A stretch of 64,000 nucleotides of DNA, from positions 1 through 64,000 of the forward strand of contig JAGBNK010000021.1 of the NCBI GenBank assembly GCA_017634455.1, given 5' to 3'. Under the pieces are notes generated by a model. It searched no databases and was not told where the DNA came from. It saw only the letters and a program-made list of their open reading frames with translations. Shown here piece after piece: positions 34,806 to 45,183 of this stretch; position 1 is the first letter of the stretch, and each line of letters opens with the position of its first letter. This DNA is from Lachnospiraceae bacterium (GTDB lineage: Bacteria > Bacillota > Clostridia > Lachnospirales > Lachnospiraceae). The position numbers were made by a program, and so were the translations under genes.

Positions 34806-36095
34806 TTAGTTCTTTGGCACCAACTTCTCCTTGCCACCCATGTATGGACGCAATACTTCTGGAATATTGATTGATCCATCTGCATTTAAGTTGTTCTCAA
34901 GGAACGCAATAAGCATACGTGGTGGAGCCACAACAGTATTATTCAATGTATTGGCGAAATACTTGTTACCATCCTTATCCTTTACGCGGATTTTAAGTCT
35001 ACGAGCCTGTGCATCTCCCAAGTTGGAACAAGAACCAACCTCGAAGTATTTCTGCTGTCTAGGAGACCAAGCCTCAACATCACATGACTTAACCTTCAAG
35101 TCAGCCAAATCACCTGAACAGCACTCAAGTGTACGAACAGGTATATCAAGACTTCTGAACAGGTCTACTGTATTCTGCCACAGCTGATCATACCAGTGCA
35201 TAGCCTCTTCAGGCTTACATACAACAATCATTTCCTGCTTCTCAAACTGGTGAATTCTGTACACACCTCTCTCCTCAATACCGTGAGCACCCTTCTCTTT
35301 TCTGAAGCATGGAGAGTAACTTGTAAGTGTATAAGGTAACTTCTCCTCATCATTTAATGTATCAATGAATTTACCAATCATAGAATGTTCTGATGTTCCA
35401 ATTAAGTAGAGATCCTCTCCCTCAATCTTGTACATCATGGCATCCATTTCTTCAAAGCTCATTACACCAGTAACTACATTTGAACGAATCATATATGGAG
35501 GAATACAATATGTAAATCCTCTATCGATCATGAAATCTCTTGCATAAGATAAAACTGCTGAATGAAGTCTTGCAATATCTCCCATGAGATAGTAGAAACC
35601 ATTTCCTGCAACCTTTCCAGCTGCATCCATATCGATTCCATCAAATCTCTCCATGATTTCTGTATGATATGGAATCTCGAAATCAGGAACTACAGGATCA
35701 CCATACTTCTGGATTTCCACATTACATGAATCGTCAGGACCAATTGGAACTGAAGGATCAATGATATTTGGAATCTTCATCATAATCTCAGTAACCTTGT
35801 CATTGAGCTCTTTCTCAACAGGCTCTAAGTCTTTGATTCTCTGCTTAATCTCAGCAACCTCAGCCTTTACCTTCTCAGCTTCGTCCTTCTTACCCTGAGC
35901 CATCAATGCACCAATCTGCTTAGAAATCTGATTCATCTTAGCTCTCAAGTCATCAGCTTCCTGCTGAGTAGCTCTTCTCTTGTCATCAAGCTCTATAACC
36001 TCATCTACAAGTCCAAGCTTATGCTCCTGAAATTTCTTCTTAATATTTTCCTTAACAACATCAGGATTTTCTCTTAAGAATTTAATATCTATCAT
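34806..36095 (-). CDS. serS: Seryl-tRNA synthetase
   Basis: Class II synthetase charging tRNA-Ser. 429 residues: an N-terminal coiled-coil arm (about 30-110, rich in E, K and A) that reads the tRNA, then motif 2 (FRKEKGAHGIEERGVYRIHQF) and motif 3 (NTLNNTVVAPPRMLIAFLENN). It follows glyA with a 13-bp gap, linking serine and glycine metabolism in one operon. Confidence 0.97.
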   Translation of the reverse strand: MIDIKFLRENPDVVKENIKKKFQEHKLGLVDEVIELDDKRRATQQEADDLRAKMNQISKQIGALMAQGKKDEAEKVKAEVAEIKQRIKDLEPVEKELNDKVTEIMMKIPNIIDPSVPIGPDDSCNVEIQKYGDPVVPDFEIPYHTEIMERFDGIDMDAAGKVAGNGFYYLMGDIARLHSAVLSYARDFMIDRGFTYCIPPYMIRSNVVTGVMSFEEMDAMMYKIEGEDLYLIGTSEHSMIGKFIDTLNDEEKLPYTLTSYSPCFRKEKGAHGIEERGVYRIHQFEKQEMIVVCKPEEAMHWYDQLWQNTVDLFRSLDIPVRTLECCSGDLADLKVKSCDVEAWSPRQQKYFEVGSCSNLGDAQARRLKIRVKDKDGNKYFANTLNNTVVAPPRMLIAFLENNLNADGSINIPEVLRPYMGGKEKLVPKN

Positions 36096-36108
36096 AATTA
36101 TTCACTCC

Positions 36109-37356
36109 TTAAAAAGCACCCTTAAGTGGATACTTTGCCACTATTTCAGCAATAATATCGCGAGCCTTGCTTACTCCGGCTTCGCCTTCTTTAATAACAG
36201 TGGCAATTGCTTCTGCCACCTGATCCATATCATCTTCCTTCAATCCTCTGCTTGTTGCAGCCGGTGTTCCAAGACGGATACCAGATGTAACAAATGGTGA
36301 CTTTGGATCATTTGGAATAGTATTCTTGTTGGCTGTAATATGTGCCTCATCAAGAAGCTTCTCCACAGCCTTTCCTGTTAAATCAAAAGGAGTAAGATCC
36401 ACAAGCATCAAGTGGTTATCTGTACCATCAGATACAATCTTTACACCACGATTCTGCAATCCCTTGCAAAGTGCCTGAGCATTCTTTACAATCTGCTGCT
36501 GATATTCCTTGAACTCTGGAGTCAAGGCTTCCTTGAAGCATACTGCCTTGGCAGCAACTACATGCATAAGTGGGCCACCCTGAATTCCCGGGAATACTGC
36601 CTTGTTGAAGTTGAACTTCTCGTTAGCAGCTGCAGTAGACATAATCATACCGCCTCTTGGTCCACGAAGAGTCTTATGAGTTGTTGTTGTTACAATGTCA
36701 GCATATGGCACTGGGTTCTCATGAAGTCCTGCTGCTACAAGACCAGCAATATGAGCCATATCAACCATAAGCACTGCTCCAACCTCATCAGCAATCTCTC
36801 TGAACTTCTTGAAGTCAATTGCTCTAGCATATGCAGAGGCACCAGCGATAATCATCTTGGGCTTACATTCTCTTGCGATAGCTGCAACATTTTCATAGTC
36901 AATTACGCCGTCATCATTTACACCATAAGGCACTATATTGAAATAATGTCCTGAGAAATTAGCTGGTGAACCGTGTGTCAAATGTCCGCCGTGATCAAGG
37001 TTCATTCCCATTACAGTGTCTCCTGGCTCAAGTACTGCATATTCTACAGCCATATTTGCCTGAGCACCTGAATGAGGCTGTACATTGACATACTCACAAC
37101 CGAAGAGTTCCTTAGCTCTCTCTCGAGCTAATTCTTCAGCCTTATCAACAACTTCGCATCCGCCATAATATCTCTTGCCCGGATAACCTTCAGCGTATTT
37201 GTTGGTGAGAATGGATCCCATTGTAGACATTACTGCTGGACTAACCCAGTTCTCAGAAGCAATGAGCTCAATATGATCTGATTGACGGTCAAATTCCTCT
37301 GTGATAATGTCTGCAATTTCCGGATCAACTGCCTTGATATCGTCTAGTGTGTACAT
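36109..37356 (-). CDS. glyA: Serine hydroxymethyltransferase
   Basis: PLP enzyme interconverting serine and glycine with tetrahydrofolate. 415 residues from the ATG at 37356, preceded by AAGGAGGAG; an upstream ATG contains that SD and is not credible. The PLP-lysine region is [15 protein letters not shown]. Its downstream partner is serS. Confidence 0.97.
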   Translation of the reverse strand: MYTLDDIKAVDPEIADIITEEFDRQSDHIELIASENWVSPAVMSTMGSILTNKYAEGYPGKRYYGGCEVVDKAEELARERAKELFGCEYVNVQPHSGAQANMAVEYAVLEPGDTVMGMNLDHGGHLTHGSPANFSGHYFNIVPYGVNDDGVIDYENVAAIARECKPKMIIAGASAYARAIDFKKFREIADEVGAVLMVDMAHIAGLVAAGLHENPVPYADIVTTTTHKTLRGPRGGMIMSTAAANEKFNFNKAVFPGIQGGPLMHVVAAKAVCFKEALTPEFKEYQQQIVKNAQALCKGLQNRGVKIVSDGTDNHLMLVDLTPFDLTGKAVEKLLDEAHITANKNTIPNDPKSPFVTSGIRLGTPAATSRGLKEDDMDQVAEAIATVIKEGEAGVSKARDIIAEIVAKYPLKGAF

Positions 37357-37397
37357 GTGTCTCCTCCTTGTTTTCAATATTAATTTGTTACTATATA

Positions 37398-39677
37398 TTA
37401 CTTATTCTTCTTGCCGGCAAAACGAACTTTGAAAATGTACCAAAGCTCCGTTGCGATGCAGATAGAAGAATATGTACCACAAGCCATACCCACAAGAAGT
37501 GGTAATGCGAATTCTCTGATGCTTGCTACACCGAGGATAAGAAGCATAAGTACCATTACAAGTGTGGTAAATGATGTTGAAAGTGTACGAGAAAGTGTCT
37601 GTGTAATACTTGTATTTGCCAAGTCCTCAAGAGCCTCTGCAGAACCATTTCTCAATGTCTTCATATTCTCTCGGATTCTGTCAAATATTACAATAGTATC
37701 ATTTACAGAATAACCTACTACCGTAAGCATACATGCAATAAATGCACTTCCAACCGAAAGTCTTGCAACTGCGTAGAGAGCAAGAACTACTAATACATCA
37801 TGCACAAGAGCGATAATAGCACTTGTTGCAAATCTAATATCCTTAAATCTAAACCAGATATATACAAGCATGCAAAGCACTGCAATCACTACGGCAACCA
37901 ATGATTCGTTTCTCATTTCTTTACTGATGCTTGATCCAATATTTGTCGACTGGATATTGGCTTCCTTCACTCCGAAGTTATCTTCCAATGTCTTGTTCAA
38001 AGCTTCTCGCTCTGACAAATCAAGTGAACGAGTCTTGAAGATAATCTGATTATCATCATCTACAATCTGAGTCTGAATAGCATTATCACCTGTGATTTTA
38101 GCGATGTAAGGAACAATTTCCTTCTCAGCCTCATCAAGTGTGTACGCCTTGTCAAACTGAACTGTTGTTGAAGTACCACCCAAGAACTCCAAGCTGTAGT
38201 TCAATGACTTCACGCCCTTACCTGCGTTAACGCCCATAGCTGCGAATCCAACTATGATACATGCAAGTGAAATAGCAAAGAATGCCTTTCTCTTAGCAAT
38301 AAAGTTAACTGTCTTTCTCTCTTTTGCCTTACCATAAAACTTAACATTTCTCATTCCAACAGCATACAATGCGTAAATGATAAGTCTTGATATTACAAGT
38401 GCAGTAAACATTGAAAGCAACACACCAATTGCCAATGTAATAGCAAATCCCTTTACAGTACCTGAACCAAATATACCAAGAACTGCTGCCGCAATAAGAG
38501 TTGTTACATTTCCATCTACAATGGCTGACATAGCCTTCTTGAATCCGATATCGATTGCTGCTGCAACACTCTTCTCTGCTGCAATTTCCTCTCGGATACG
38601 GGCAAATATAATTGCATTTGCATCAACCGCCATACCGATAGACAAAATAATACCGGCAATACCAGGCAATGTAAGTGTCACATCAAATGCCCAGAGGATA
38701 AATACCATAAGTGATGTATAAATTACAAGTGCAAGAGATGCTGCAATACCAGGTCCCCAGTACATTGCAATCATAAACACAATTACAATAGCAAGACCAA
38801 CACCAGCAGCAATAAGACTTGTCTTTAACGCATCGCTACCAAGAGAAGCACCTACAACCTCTGACTGTAACTCCTGAAGTTCTACATCAAGTCCACCGAT
38901 TCTGATGTATGAAGCAAGCTGCTTAGCTTCCTCAATATCCTTCATTCCATCAATCTGAGCAGAACCATTTGTAATTGCTTCCTTTACTCTAGGAACACTT
39001 ACGAACTTACCATCATAATAAATACCGATTGACTCACTAGCTGCTGCAGCCTTGGTTGTTGCCTCGGCAAATGCCTTGGTTCCATCATCTGTAAATGTAA
39101 GACTTACAACAGGTTCAGAGGCTCCTGTAGTAGGATTCTGATAAAATGTACCATCTGCACTCTTAATCTGAGTACCAGAAACTACAACTGACCCATCTGC
39201 AACTATTGCATCAATATCCTTGGTTAATTCATATTCACCAGTCTGCTGATTAATCTGATAGTTTGGTGTACCATCTGAACCATTCTGTGCAATGAAGTAA
39301 ATTGTACCAGGTGTACCAAGCTGCTCTAACATTGCATTGGCATCTGTAACACCAGGAATCTCAACTGTAATTCTGTCATCACCTACAGCATATACACTAG
39401 CTTCTGTAGTAGTTGTATCTGACTGTAAATCATTTTCAATACGACTCTTAATCTTGGTGATTGTATCCTGAAGCTGTTCCTCTGTAGGAGTATCCCCAAC
39501 AGCTTCATAAGTAATACTTACACCACCGGCCAAATCAAGGCCCAACTTTAACTTGTTTCCATCACTCTTAGTAATAGTTCCTGTCACAATATTAATTGCC
39601 AGGTAACCAAAACCAACCAATGCAGCCAGCATAACTACAAGCCATGCTACTCCCTGCCCCTTTTTCATTCGTTTCAT
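37398..39677 (-). CDS. secDF: Fused preprotein translocase subunit SecDF
   Basis: 759-residue SecD-SecF fusion aiding protein export with the proton gradient. An N-terminal TM and a large external domain (about 45-270) form the SecD half with five further TMs. The SecF half begins near 455 ([16 protein letters not shown]), with its own external loop and TMs. Motifs include [23 protein letters not shown] and [15 protein letters not shown]. Starts only 5 bp after scfB; SD AAGGAG lies within the end of scfB. Confidence 0.96.
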   Translation of the reverse strand: MKRMKKGQGVAWLVVMLAALVGFGYLAINIVTGTITKSDGNKLKLGLDLAGGVSITYEAVGDTPTEEQLQDTITKIKSRIENDLQSDTTTTEASVYAVGDDRITVEIPGVTDANAMLEQLGTPGTIYFIAQNGSDGTPNYQINQQTGEYELTKDIDAIVADGSVVVSGTQIKSADGTFYQNPTTGASEPVVSLTFTDDGTKAFAEATTKAAAASESIGIYYDGKFVSVPRVKEAITNGSAQIDGMKDIEEAKQLASYIRIGGLDVELQELQSEVVGASLGSDALKTSLIAAGVGLAIVIVFMIAMYWGPGIAASLALVIYTSLMVFILWAFDVTLTLPGIAGIILSIGMAVDANAIIFARIREEIAAEKSVAAAIDIGFKKAMSAIVDGNVTTLIAAAVLGIFGSGTVKGFAITLAIGVLLSMFTALVISRLIIYALYAVGMRNVKFYGKAKERKTVNFIAKRKAFFAISLACIIVGFAAMGVNAGKGVKSLNYSLEFLGGTSTTVQFDKAYTLDEAEKEIVPYIAKITGDNAIQTQIVDDDNQIIFKTRSLDLSEREALNKTLEDNFGVKEANIQSTNIGSSISKEMRNESLVAVVIAVLCMLVYIWFRFKDIRFATSAIIALVHDVLVVLALYAVARLSVGSAFIACMLTVVGYSVNDTIVIFDRIRENMKTLRNGSAEALEDLANTSITQTLSRTLSTSFTTLVMVLMLLILGVASIREFALPLLVGMACGTYSSICIATELWYIFKVRFAGKKNK

Positions 39678-39682
39678 TATAA

Positions 39683-41056
39683 CTATTCTCCTTCTTTTGC
39701 AGCCAAAGCCGCTTTAATATATATAGCACACTCCACTCTCTTCTTCTGAAGCGCACATCCTACATCATAAGCATCATGAATATCACCGTGGAAGTTATAT
39801 GAGTTGGCTGCACATCCACCACTACAGTAGAATCTAGCAAAACATTCTCTACATTTATCCTTGGCATATACATTACAGCTTTTGAATTCATCCATTATAT
39901 CTGTTCTAGTAACACCTTCGTCTACATTTCCCATAATGAAATCTGTATTTCCAACGAACTGGTGACATGGATATAATTCTCCAGTTGGTGTAACTGCCAG
40001 ATACTCTGTACCTGATCCGCATCCTGACAGACGCTTAGCCACACAAGGGCCACCTTCCAAATCAATCATGAAGTGAAAGAAATTGAAATCCTCATCTGTT
40101 CCATGACGACGAACCATTTCCTGTGCCAGGTCTTCGTATTCCTTATACAATCCATCCAGGTCTTCCTCGCGAATTGCATAATCATCTGTTTCCTTGGCTA
40201 CTACAGGTTCAACTGATATCTGTTTGAATCCCAAATCTGCCAGATGAAGCACATCCTTGGAGAAGTCCAGATTGTTTCTGGTAAATGTGCCTCGCACATA
40301 GTATTTCTCCTGATTTCTGCTCTCTGCAAATTCCTTGAATTTAGGAACGATAATGTCATAACTTGGAGCACCTTTTCTGAAAGGTCTCATAAGATTATGT
40401 ATCTCAGGTCTACCATCGATACTCAAGACTACATTTGCCATCTCTTTATTAGCAAATTCAATGACATCATCATTTATTAACACACCGTTGGTAGTTAAAG
40501 TAAATCTGAAGTTCTTGTTGTGCTTTTCCTCAAGGCTGCGACCATATGCAACCAAATCCTTTACTACCTGCCAGTTTAGAAGTGGCTCTCCACCGAAGAA
40601 ATCAACCTCAAGGTTTCTACGATTTCCTGAATTAGCCACTAAGAAATCCAAAGCCTTCTTACCAACTTCGTAGCTCATAAGTTCACGCTTACCACCATGG
40701 TACTCGCCCTCTTCTGCGAAGCAGTACTTGCAAGCCAAGTTGCAATCATGTGATATATGCAAGCAAAGTGCCTTGACCACTGTAGGTCTCTTGGCAAAGT
40801 CTGTAATATAAGGCTCATAATTATCTGTTGTAAATAATTCTTCTGCCTCAATAAGTTCTTGTATCTCGTTCCAAGCATCGTCTATTTCATCCGCCTGCTG
40901 TGGATATCTCTCTGCTATAATTGACTTGATTTCCTCCTGGCTCTTCTTTTCATACAACTCAACCATATCATAAGTCATATCATCAAGCACATGGATTGCT
41001 CCACTGTTGACATCAATGGCTATGTTATAGCCTCCCATTTTGTATTGATGAACCAA
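39683..41056 (-). CDS. scfB: SCIFF-peptide radical SAM maturase
   Basis: Radical SAM/SPASM enzyme expected to install thioether crosslinks in the SCIFF peptide. 457 residues starting at TTG (41056), with AAGGAGG six bases upstream giving the family's usual MVHQYKMGGYNI start; the ATG at 41080 is upstream of that SD. The SAM cluster is CNLACKYC; the SPASM cysteines are visible as CGSG, YPCHQF, CRECFARFYCSGGC and the final VGC. It is preceded by scfA. Confidence 0.95.
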   Translation of the reverse strand: MVHQYKMGGYNIAIDVNSGAIHVLDDMTYDMVELYEKKSQEEIKSIIAERYPQQADEIDDAWNEIQELIEAEELFTTDNYEPYITDFAKRPTVVKALCLHISHDCNLACKYCFAEEGEYHGGKRELMSYEVGKKALDFLVANSGNRRNLEVDFFGGEPLLNWQVVKDLVAYGRSLEEKHNKNFRFTLTTNGVLINDDVIEFANKEMANVVLSIDGRPEIHNLMRPFRKGAPSYDIIVPKFKEFAESRNQEKYYVRGTFTRNNLDFSKDVLHLADLGFKQISVEPVVAKETDDYAIREEDLDGLYKEYEDLAQEMVRRHGTDEDFNFFHFMIDLEGGPCVAKRLSGCGSGTEYLAVTPTGELYPCHQFVGNTDFIMGNVDEGVTRTDIMDEFKSCNVYAKDKCRECFARFYCSGGCAANSYNFHGDIHDAYDVGCALQKKRVECAIYIKAALAAKEGE

Positions 41057-41084
41057 AATATGCCTCCTTATAAAACGCACAAAT

Positions 41085-41110
41085 GACCGAACGCCTTACA
41101 GCGCACGGTC
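41085..41110 (-). other. Hairpin between scfA and scfB
   Basis: GACCG pairs with CGGTC around an imperfect inner stem, 30 bp before the scfB start. It could reduce scfB expression relative to the peptide gene, as commonly needed for a precursor-enzyme pair. Confidence 0.35.
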
Positions 41111-41142
41111 GTATTGTGAAACGTTGTTCTTTTTTCTAAAAA

Positions 41143-41289
41143 TTAGTTATTCTTGTTCTCACAGCTCTGATTTCCAACTGTACAAGATGTCTTGCATGCT
41201 GACTGGCAAGATGTCTGGCACTCGCCACATCCGCCCTTCTTAACTGTGTTCTGAAGTTTCTTTGTATTTAATGTCTGAATGTGTTTCAT
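41143..41289 (-). CDS. scfA: SCIFF peptide precursor (six-cysteine ribosomal peptide)
   Basis: 48-codon gene translating to a peptide that starts MKHIQTLNTKKLQNTVKKGG. Its second half contains cysteines in CGECQTSC, ACKTSC and QSC spacing, then ENKNN. This is the hallmark of the SCIFF family (six cysteines in forty-five residues, near-universal in Clostridia). AAGGAG precedes ATG. Immediately upstream of scfB; the mature product's function is unknown. Confidence 0.95.
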   Translation of the reverse strand: MKHIQTLNTKKLQNTVKKGGCGECQTSCQSACKTSCTVGNQSCENKNN

Positions 41290-41354
41290 AATATATCTCC
41301 TTCACATTTTTATTTTCATATTTCCATTCCTGACAACAGGAACTGCTAGGGATG

Positions 41355-41383
41355 ATTATAACATAGTAATTAATAAATATAAA
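41355..41383 (-). promoter_or_regulatory. Promoter of scfA-scfB-secDF
   Basis: A perfect -10 TATAAT (41355-41360) and a -35 TTTATA (41378-41383; four of six) are separated by 17 bp on the minus strand, about 65 bp before scfA. Confidence 0.6.
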
Positions 41384-41436
41384 GTATTTTTTAGGGAGAA
41401 AGCCCCATACTTACTAGGTTTTTCCTCCTTCATTTA

Positions 41437-41465
41437 TTGCATTTTATCCTTATAAATGTTAAAAT
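41437..41465 (+). promoter_or_regulatory. Candidate promoter of the small membrane protein gene
   Basis: TAAAAT (-10, 41460-41465) and TTGCAT (-35, 41437-41442; weak) are 17 bp apart. The ribosome binding site AGGAG lies a short distance downstream. Confidence 0.4.
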
Positions 41466-41501
41466 GCTTTATGTTTCAATTTTATATGAGGAGAAAGTAT
41501 T

Positions 41502-41981
41502 ATGTTATTAGCAATTCCTACAGTAACAATCGTATTACTCATTGTTACAGCAGTACTTTTGGCAATAACTATCGCACTATACTTCCTTGGCAAGAAAGCA
41601 CAGAAGCGTCAGGATGAGCAGGCAGAACAGATGGCTGCAGTATCTCAGAACGTGTCAATGCTTATCATCGACAAGAAGTATCTCAGATTAAAGGAATCAG
41701 GTCTTCCTGAGCAGATGATTAATCAGGTGCCATGGTATTCAAGACGTGCAAAGTTGCCAATCGTAAAAGCCAAGGTAGGACCACAGATTATGACATTAAT
41801 CGCCGATGGCGCAATCTTTGAAGATCTTCCAGTGAAGAAAGAAGTAAAAGCCAAGGTAAGTGGTATCTACATTACAAGTGTAAGCGGTTTACATGGTAAA
41901 ATCAAAAAAGATGACGAGGTAAAGAAGAAGGGGTTCCGTTCTTGGTTACTTCGAAAGCAGAAAGAGTATTCTGGCAAATAA
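41502..41981 (+). CDS. Small membrane-anchored protein of unknown function
   Basis: 159 residues. One N-terminal membrane segment (about 4-30) is followed by a charged cytoplasmic part (KKAQKRQDEQAEQMAAVSQNVS) and a C-terminal region with LPIVKAKVGPQIMTLIADG and a basic tail. No recognised domain. It is transcribed alone, divergent from scfA, and followed by four terminator-core elements in its own direction. Confidence 0.75.
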   Translation: MLLAIPTVTIVLLIVTAVLLAITIALYFLGKKAQKRQDEQAEQMAAVSQNVSMLIIDKKYLRLKESGLPEQMINQVPWYSRRAKLPIVKAKVGPQIMTLIADGAIFEDLPVKKEVKAKVSGIYITSVSGLHGKIKKDDEVKKKGFRSWLLRKQKEYSGK

Positions 41982-41996
41982 TCGAATAAAAACATT

Positions 41997-42340
41997 TAAA
42001 CTCCCCATCTACCATATACGGCTCGAGGCTATCGCTTGACCTCGCCTTTATATGGTAGATGGGGAGTTTTTTCATTTAATATATTAAGACTTCTCATCCA
42101 TCATATACGGCTTGAGGCTATCGCTCGACCTCGCCTATATATGATAGAGGAGAGTTTTTTCATTTAATATATTAAGACTTCTCATCCATCATATACGGCT
42201 CGAGGCTAAACGCTTAACCTCGCCTCTATATGATAGAGGAGAGGTTTTTCAATTAATATATTAAGACTTCCCAACCATCATATACGGCTCGAGGCTATCG
42301 CTTAACCTCGCCTTTATATGATGGCTGAGAAGTCTTTTTT
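41997..42340 (+). repeat. Four terminator-core hairpin elements downstream of the membrane-protein gene
   Basis: Copies at about 41997-42074, 42086-42160, 42174-42250 and 42263-42340. The first has a perfect outer stem of about 20 bp: AAACTCCCCATCTACCATAT pairs with ATATGGTAGATGGGGAGTTT, followed by T6. The core TACGGCTCGAGGCTA...GACCTCGCCT is conserved in all, with an extra base in the third. They share the linker TTTAATATATTAAGACTTC, so arose by local duplication. Confidence 0.9.
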
Positions 42341-42342
42341 AA

Positions 42343-42628
42343 TTCATTAATCGCGTTAAACTAGCAAGGCTCTCCTCACCCCTTAGAGGTCGGCGCCAAC
42401 CTCTGCTTCTTTTGGCGGTATGATTTTTAATTCATTAATCGCAATAAAATCTAGCAAGGCTCTCCTCCGGCCATATTAAGGCAAGGTCAAGCGTTAGCCT
42501 CTGCTTCTTATCGTAGCAGGATGTTTTTCAATCCTTTAATCGCATTAAAACTAGCAAGGCTCTCCCCCGGCCATATTAAGGCGAGGTTAAGCGTTAGCCT
42601 CGAGCCGTATATGGCCGGTGGAGAGCCT
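42343..42628 (-). repeat. Tandem terminator-core elements downstream of the chemoreceptor gene
   Basis: Three ~90-100 bp blocks, each starting with ATTAATCGC...CTAGCAAGGCTCTCC. The third (42557-42628) is complete: AGGCTCTCCCCCGGCCATAT pairs with ATATGGCCGGTGGAGAGCCT, with one mismatch. The second (42458-42520) has lost the right arm, and the first (42366-42416) is a remnant. All point in minus orientation, the direction of the chemoreceptor gene that ends 30 bp away. Confidence 0.8.
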
Positions 42629-42658
42629 GATCAAGTCTACTCTATTCTATTAAATCAA

Positions 42659-44446
42659 TTACGCCTCAACAGAATCAGCAGAGGTGGCAGCCTGGCCGAG
42701 AGACTCGTCCATCATCTCAAGCTGAGTCTTTAAATCGAATTTGCTGATGTTCTGCTGCAAATCATCTGCCAGTACAACAAGCTGGTTAGTTGCCTGGTTA
42801 CAATCATTTACAATAGTCTCTAACTGAATCATTGTCGCAGATGTCTCCTCAGTTGAAGCTGCATTTTCCTGTGCAATAGCAGCAAGGGATGACAATGCAT
42901 CTACAACCTGAGTCTTGACAATGTTGAGCTGTGTAATCTGATCTGATGACTTAGTAATCTCATCAGCAACAACCTCAATACCCTCACCAAGTTCCTTAAA
43001 TACCTGCTGAGTTGTAGCAAGCTTCTCATTCTGTCTTTCAATCTCATCTAATACACTGTTCATAGTCTCAACAGATACATTTGACTGAGAGATAAGTTCC
43101 TCTACAATAGCGCCAATCTTCTGAGCGGAATCAGCTGACTGCTCAGCCAGATTTCTAACTTCATCCGCAACTACCGCAAAGCCCTTACCCTGCTCACCAG
43201 CACGGGCAGCCTCAATTGAAGCATTGAGTGAAAGCAGATTAGTCTGATTTGCAATATCGCTTATAAGATCTACTACATTTCTAATTTCTGTCACAGAATT
43301 ATTGGTAACATTAGTCTGCTCATGCACTTCATCAATAGATGCCTTGGTCTGTTCACTGATTTCCATAAGCTGCTTCAAAGTCTTGCCCATGATATCATTC
43401 TTGGCCTTCATTTCATTAGTGCTCTCAAGAAGTCTATCCATACCTTCTGAAGCCTCACCAATAGCATCACCCATGCCATCCATCTGCATGCTTACAGACT
43501 GTGTCTCAGAAGCCTGACTAGTAGCACCATTTGCAATATCTTCTACAGCAGAATTTACATCACTGATAGAAGAATCAATATTTTCAAAATTCTCCTTGAA
43601 CTCTCCAGAGAAAGTTCCAAGAGCAGCTGTCGTTTTATTAATCTGCTTGATAGTATCTGACAAGTTAGAAACTAATGTCTGTACCGATCTGGCAATATTT
43701 CCAACCTCATCTCCACGATTCAACAATCTATCATCAAGCTTCACATTCAAATCACCATCTGCAACAGTATCCAAATTGTCTACTGCAGATGTAATAGCCT
43801 TGGTTATCTTTCTGCATACAAAGTAGCTTATAACAAGAGCCACAAGCAGAAATCCTACTAATCCCAGTGTCACATAAGTTAATACATACTGAGTCAAAGC
43901 TCTAATCTCAGACTTTGGATAGAATGCTTTGATAAATATATCATACTCATCTGTGTGAGATGAATTCATTAAAAAGGTATAATATTCTACGCCATTAATC
44001 TCTTCTTCCTGATAGATTTCCTTCTTAGCCTGCCAATCAGCCAGAACATCCTCGCTAATAGCACCTACGCCCTCCACCTCTGATATGTCTGATTCAAAAG
44101 TATTAATAAGAGGTGATGCATTATAATACAATACGTATTCAGCACCTGTGGAATCCTTTACCTCAGCCATAGCATTCTTGAGATTGCCAAGTACATCTCC
44201 TCTTTCCTCTTCGCTGTACTCTTTATTTTGATTGTCCTGTGCAGAAGTAGCACCTCCACTAAAAGCCATGCTCAAATCATGCGCAGCTATCTTCATCATT
44301 TTCTGAACCAGAGAATCAGCCACATAATCTCTCACCTGGTTCATGGCAGCATAAGCCAAAACACCAATCAATATAATTGGCAAAATTGATGTGAGCATAA
44401 TCTTCAATGTAAGATTTGCACCCTGTTTCTTAATGTTCTTTTCCAT
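42659..44446 (-). CDS. Methyl-accepting chemotaxis protein
   Basis: 595-residue chemoreceptor from the ATG at 44446 (preceded by AAGGAAGGAG); a GTG at 44488 is less likely. TM1 near 12-32, an external sensing domain (about 33-190), TM2 near 195-220, then a HAMP region and a cytoplasmic methylation/signalling domain with [27 protein letters not shown], the conserved hairpin tip. It implies the cell has a CheA/CheW-type system; the ligand is unknown. Confidence 0.95.
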   Translation of the reverse strand: MEKNIKKQGANLTLKIMLTSILPIILIGVLAYAAMNQVRDYVADSLVQKMMKIAAHDLSMAFSGGATSAQDNQNKEYSEEERGDVLGNLKNAMAEVKDSTGAEYVLYYNASPLINTFESDISEVEGVGAISEDVLADWQAKKEIYQEEEINGVEYYTFLMNSSHTDEYDIFIKAFYPKSEIRALTQYVLTYVTLGLVGFLLVALVISYFVCRKITKAITSAVDNLDTVADGDLNVKLDDRLLNRGDEVGNIARSVQTLVSNLSDTIKQINKTTAALGTFSGEFKENFENIDSSISDVNSAVEDIANGATSQASETQSVSMQMDGMGDAIGEASEGMDRLLESTNEMKAKNDIMGKTLKQLMEISEQTKASIDEVHEQTNVTNNSVTEIRNVVDLISDIANQTNLLSLNASIEAARAGEQGKGFAVVADEVRNLAEQSADSAQKIGAIVEELISQSNVSVETMNSVLDEIERQNEKLATTQQVFKELGEGIEVVADEITKSSDQITQLNIVKTQVVDALSSLAAIAQENAASTEETSATMIQLETIVNDCNQATNQLVVLADDLQQNISKFDLKTQLEMMDESLGQAATSADSVEA

Positions 44447-44607
44447 AATAAGCTCCTTCCTTAGTAGGTCATTAGTTTCTTTATACACTTATATAAACTA
44501 CATTATATAGTAAAGTGTACGAATCCCGTTTTCATTTTTTAGCTAGTTTTTGTAATTTTTTTGACATTTTTATAAATCACATTATTTTTTTCAGCTTATA
44601 TGCAAAA

Positions 44608-44662
44608 AGTTCCGGCACAAACTTCTCAAAGTTATTCATAACAAGAAGTTCATACCGGAACT
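44608..44662 (-). terminator. Long imperfect terminator hairpin
   Basis: AGTTCCGG pairs with CCGGAACT, then AACTTCT with AGAAGTT and GTTAT with ATAAC, around a short loop. The minus side is followed by TTTTTGCAT. It lies past the DUF1934 stop and should end the ispE-gntR-DUF1934 transcript. Confidence 0.75.
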
Positions 44663-44716
44663 CTATTTTATTTTCCATATTTCATATATGATTTACCGCT
44701 CATCATCCCAAATATT

Positions 44717-45142
44717 TTATCTGGCCTTCACAATAATATTCATAACCTGATGGGACAACAATTCTTTACCACTAAATAAATCATAATTTATTCTAGCTCT
44801 AGCTCTGCCGATTTTCTCCCATTTATCCTCGTATACATACTCATTAGTGCTACATTCCATAGGAATAATTCCAGCAAATATTCTCATAGAGCAGTCATTT
44901 CTCTTACCCATCTCATATTTTATCAGACGCTCAATAGCTCCTGAGGTAGCAACCGCGCATCCCCGTGGAGACATAATTATCTCATATTCACATTCACCAT
45001 TTTCATCTGAAGATGAATATCTCACAATAATCTGGTCACCATTTGACTCTGCTGTCCCAGGATATTCACCACCAACTATCTCTCTCTGTCCATCCGTGCT
45101 TTGTATAGTCTTTATCTTAATAGATACTTCTTTTTTTTCCAT
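44717..45142 (-). CDS. DUF1934 family protein
   Basis: 141 residues, matching the YwiB-like DUF1934 family (a calycin-like beta barrel) by its pattern of beta-strands and the SDENGECEYEI and MRIFAGIIPMECSTNEYVY segments. Function unknown. It lies 41 bp after the GntR gene in the ispE cluster. Confidence 0.75.
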   Translation of the reverse strand: MEKKEVSIKIKTIQSTDGQREIVGGEYPGTAESNGDQIIVRYSSSDENGECEYEIIMSPRGCAVATSGAIERLIKYEMGKRNDCSMRIFAGIIPMECSTNEYVYEDKWEKIGRARARINYDLFSGKELLSHQVMNIIVKAR

Positions 45143-45183
45143 ACAACCACCTCTTTCTATGAAAGCCCCATAAATACCTTAAT

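Noticed and set aside
32631-42628. Insertion sequence or MITE
   Set aside because: No transposase and no clear target-site duplications; the strict gene orientation and T-runs fit terminators better, although a MITE origin cannot be excluded.
42521-42733. Small coding gene after the 42-kb repeats
   Set aside because: It runs through a terminator-core element and into the chemoreceptor gene on the opposite strand; no SD.
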